Below are positions 6,395-8,671 of a stretch of DNA of 8,671 nt, in pieces. The position numbers were made by a program, and so were the translations under genes. The notes under the pieces are model-generated. The model did not search any database. It was given only the letters and a program-made list of their open reading frames with translations, and had not been told where the DNA came from. Position 1 is the stretch's first letter, and every line of letters starts with the position of its first letter. This DNA is from CAZFIO01 sp964519585 (GTDB lineage Bacteria > Bacillota > Clostridia > Tissierellales > Tissierellaceae): positions 1 through 8,671 of the forward strand of contig CAZFIO010000092.1 in assembly GCA_964519585.1 (NCBI GenBank). The letters run 5' to 3'.

Positions 6395-8161
6395 ATGAAA
6401 TCAATCGTAAAGCAAACTTTTATATATTTGAGTCTAGGAATAACCATAATTTTTTTAATCTTATTTCTAGCATCCAATAAAAAACTAGAAGAGCTACCTA
6501 GACATTCAAGAAACCAATATAGTGAAATAGTTAAGGCCAGATCCGATGAGGTAGGCAAGGAGCTAAAAGGTACTCTAGACCAGATCAAAATATTATCCAA
6601 TACAGCTACTGTTAGAAGTTTAGATTTTGAAAAAATAAAAAACCTACTACCCAGCCTGCTTTTAGAGGGCAAATTTAGGAACTATACTGTTGCTGATATA
6701 CATGGTAATGCAATTACAACCTTGGGTGATGAATTTAATATAGCTGACCAAGAACAGTACAAGGTAATTATAGAGGCAAAACAAGACCGTATTATTACAC
6801 AACCTTTCAATAGTCCTTTTGTATATGAGGATGAAAATAATTTCGTAATTATTGTTGCACATAAGGTTGTAGATGATAATAATGAAACTATAGGATTAGC
6901 AAATGGAGTTATAAAGATAGATTTTCTAAATGAAATAGTAAGAAATATAGACCTAGATAGCAGTGGATATGGCTGGATTGTTAATAGCCAAGGCCAAGTA
7001 GTGGCCCATCCAGATTATGATAACCCCATGGACATATCTATTGGTGATATTTTACAAGTAGACCCCTTGGACATAGAAGATGCATTTGTTAATCCTTCTG
7101 GAGTGATTAATTACATAGATCAAAACAATGAGAAAACCTTGGCCTTCTTTTATGAAATCAAAGATTCACCAGGCTGGACCTTCCTAGTCTCAGTTCCAGA
7201 AGCTAGCATATATTCATTTGTAAATGATATAAGGAAGGCCATAATAGTTGCCCTTTTATTTGGCCTAATTGCAGTGACCATGTATTCCATATTTTACTCA
7301 AATACTATTATTAGACCAATTCTAGACTTAAAAGATGTATTTGAAAAAGCTGCAAATGGACACTTGAATGTTAAGGCCAATGAGGATGTAAACAACGAGT
7401 TAGGTATAGCCGCTAAGAGCTTTAATATAATGCTTGAACAAATTAAGGACTTAACCTATACAGATACAATTACTGGACTATATAATTACAATGGTTTTCT
7501 ACTAGAGCTACCCTATAAGCTAGAGGGACTAAAGACTAAAGATACAGCCCAGGCTATAGTTATAATATCTATAGATGAATTTAAAAGAATCAATAGCATA
7601 TATGGTCATAGTATGGGTGATAGGGTTTTACAAAGATTTGCTAAAAGGTTATTAGATTTTATAGTAAGAAAAGAAGAACTAGTAGCCAGGTACTTAGGGG
7701 ATGAATTTATATTACTTCTAAACGCACATAAGCAAACAGATATAGAAGAAAGAGTAAAGGATTTATGGGATATATGTAATAAAGAAATAATAATAAATGA
7801 TATTGAATTTTTGCTTAAGACAACTATAGGTGCAAATGTACTATTTGATTATACTGACAACATGGATGTTATAATCAATAGGGCATCAATTTCGAAATTT
7901 GTGGCAAAAAAATCGGGTGGAAATGCTTTTAAGTTTTACAATCATAGGCTTAACGAAAAAATCCTAGAGGAAGAAGAAATAGAGGCTGCACTAAATCATG
8001 CTATAAAAAACAATGGATTAAGGCTTGCATATCAGCCTATTATTGATATTAAGGAAAACAAAATAATAGGAACAGAAGCTTTGCTAAGGTGGTCTCATAA
8101 CCAATACGGAGAAATATCCCCAGTAACAATCATAAAAATGGCTGAACAAAATGGGATGATA

Positions 8162-8164
8162 TAA
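8162..8164 (+). other. In-frame nonsense codon (TAA) within the EAL domain
   Basis: The TAA falls in the conserved segment AEQNGMI-stop-EIGQWV, where intact EAL proteins have a variable residue between the Ile and the Glu-Ile-Gly. The reading frame is unchanged on both sides, so this is a substitution and not an indel; CAA, AAA, GAA or TTA could each have been the parent codon. Confidence 0.85.
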
Positions 8165-8551
8165 GAAATAGGACAATGGGTAATAAGGGAAGCATGTAGG
8201 CAGAATAAAATATGGCAAGACATGTTAAATAAGCCTATAATTATGTCGGTAAATGTATCAGCCTTAGAATTTGATCAGGTAGACTTTATAGAAAAGATAA
8301 GGCAGATTCTTAAGGAAACGGGAATGGAAGCTAAATTTTTGGAATTAGAAGTTACAGAGACAATTGCCATGAGAGAAGTAGAGGACAAACTAGTTAAAAT
8401 GAAGAAGCTGAAGGACATGGGGGTTAGAATTTCTATAGATGATTTTGGGACAGGCTATTCTTCACTGGCTTATTTTACAAGATTCCCCATAGATACATTA
8501 AAGATTGACAAGTCCTTTGTTCAAAATATGATAAATGATGAAAATGCCAAA
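8165..8551 (+). pseudogene. Orphaned EAL-domain fragment after the nonsense codon
   Basis: This is the in-frame continuation of the EAL domain. Numbering through the stop, it keeps key residues: Asn620 in VNVS, Glu652 in LEVTET, Asp682-Asp683 in IDDFGTGYSSL and Lys703 in LKIDKSF. It lacks the later AEGVE glutamate and the QGYxF segment because the match ends near 8551. An ATG at 8222 could open the fragment, but it has no ribosome binding site and would begin inside the fold, so independent translation is unlikely. Confidence 0.8.
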
Positions 8552-8671
8552 AACAGTCCAAGCAATACCAGAAAAAACAGAATACCATGAATAATAATTT
8601 GATTTGTAAAGTGAATAGGTTTTACAGTGTTGAAAATTACCATAACTCCGATAGATAGAATCAAATAGAAA
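8552..8671. other. Unassigned AT-rich tail replacing the EAL C-terminus
   Basis: After DENAK the expected EAL continuation (a helix, then IAEGVE) is absent in all three + frames, and each of those frames has stops before the window ends. A minus-strand frame is open from 8671 to about 8498, but its last third is only the antisense of EAL sequence and I do not recognise the rest. The tail could be the edge of an insertion or a deletion junction. No inverted repeat or target duplication can be judged inside the window. Confidence 0.55.

Larger units (their letters stand above)
6395..8590 (+). pseudogene. dCache-HAMP-GGDEF-EAL cyclic-di-GMP signalling protein, broken by in-frame TAA and 3' truncation
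   Basis: The gene starts at ATG 6395 with AAGAAGG six bases upstream. The first open part (589 residues, to 8164) holds: a membrane segment (about 8-25); an extracellular double-Cache-type sensor (about 30-275) with the typical YGWIVNSQGQVVAHP stretch; a second membrane segment (about 282-302); a HAMP linker (to about 350); a GGDEF domain (about 353-515); and the start of an EAL domain with its EAL motif at 561-563. Codon 590 is TAA, yet the same frame continues at once with EIGQWVIREACRQ, standard EAL sequence, so one substitution explains the stop. EAL similarity then ends near 8551. The GGDEF signature is LGDEF (434-438), and the inhibitory-site RxxD reads RKEE. The family makes or degrades cyclic-di-GMP in response to outside ligands. 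As it stands, only a membrane sensor with a GGDEF domain could be made, and the phosphodiesterase half is lost. A sequencing error at the TAA would not restore the missing C-terminus. Confidence 0.85.

Noticed and set aside
8222..8590. Separate short EAL protein starting at ATG 8222
   Set aside because: There is no binding site, the start is inside the fold, and the frame is continuous with the broken gene; treated as its remnant.
8498..8671. Minus-strand open frame entering from the right edge
   Set aside because: It is about 57 codons, its end is antisense to conserved EAL sequence, and no family was recognised; likely chance in AT-rich DNA, although a gene starting outside the window cannot be excluded.

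Overview
The window is AT-rich (roughly one third G+C by eye), has strong AAGGAGG-type ribosome binding sites, uses ATA and AGG codons heavily, and packs its genes almost entirely on the + strand. This points to a low-GC Firmicute of the class Clostridia. A Tissierellales-type anaerobe would fit, but that is inference from style and gene content; no rRNA or marker gene is present to prove it.

Layout. (1) 1-639: 3' part of a PfkB-family sugar kinase, closest in pattern to 1-phosphofructokinase (FruK), whose usual GAGD catalytic motif is not present. (2) 650-1198: an isochorismatase-superfamily hydrolase with an intact Asp-Lys-Cys triad, ten bases behind the kinase and probably in its operon. 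(3) 1199-1348: the clearest regulatory junction, with a hairpin terminator followed by an extended -10 promoter. (4) 1349-4869: an overlapping pair of SbcD/YhaO-like metallophosphoesterase nuclease and SbcC/YhaN-like ATPase. The ATPase has a two-helix membrane hairpin in its coiled coil and no zinc hook. (5) 4960-5652 and 5701-6246: a second, small metallophosphoesterase (COG1768-like) and a CYTH-domain enzyme, probably co-transcribed with the nuclease pair. (6) 6395 to the right edge: a membrane-bound dCache-HAMP-GGDEF-EAL cyclic-di-GMP signalling gene that is broken twice. An in-frame TAA lies in the EAL domain at 8162-8164, and EAL similarity ends near 8551, before the last catalytic motifs.

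How the genes work together. The YhaO/YhaN-like pair should form a Mre11-Rad50-type DNA end-processing complex, here possibly tethered to the membrane. The COG1768-like phosphoesterase and the CYTH enzyme both act on phosphate esters or phosphoanhydrides, but nothing in the sequence fixes their substrates. The GGDEF-EAL gene appears to be a separate unit and is most simply read as a recent pseudogene.

I see no tRNA, rRNA, CRISPR array, complete insertion sequence or riboswitch. No stretch over 300 bases lacks a gene. I found no convincing new biological system. The points most worth checking are the kinase without its catalytic motif, the membrane hairpin in the SbcC-like ATPase, and the double break and unassigned tail of the GGDEF-EAL gene.
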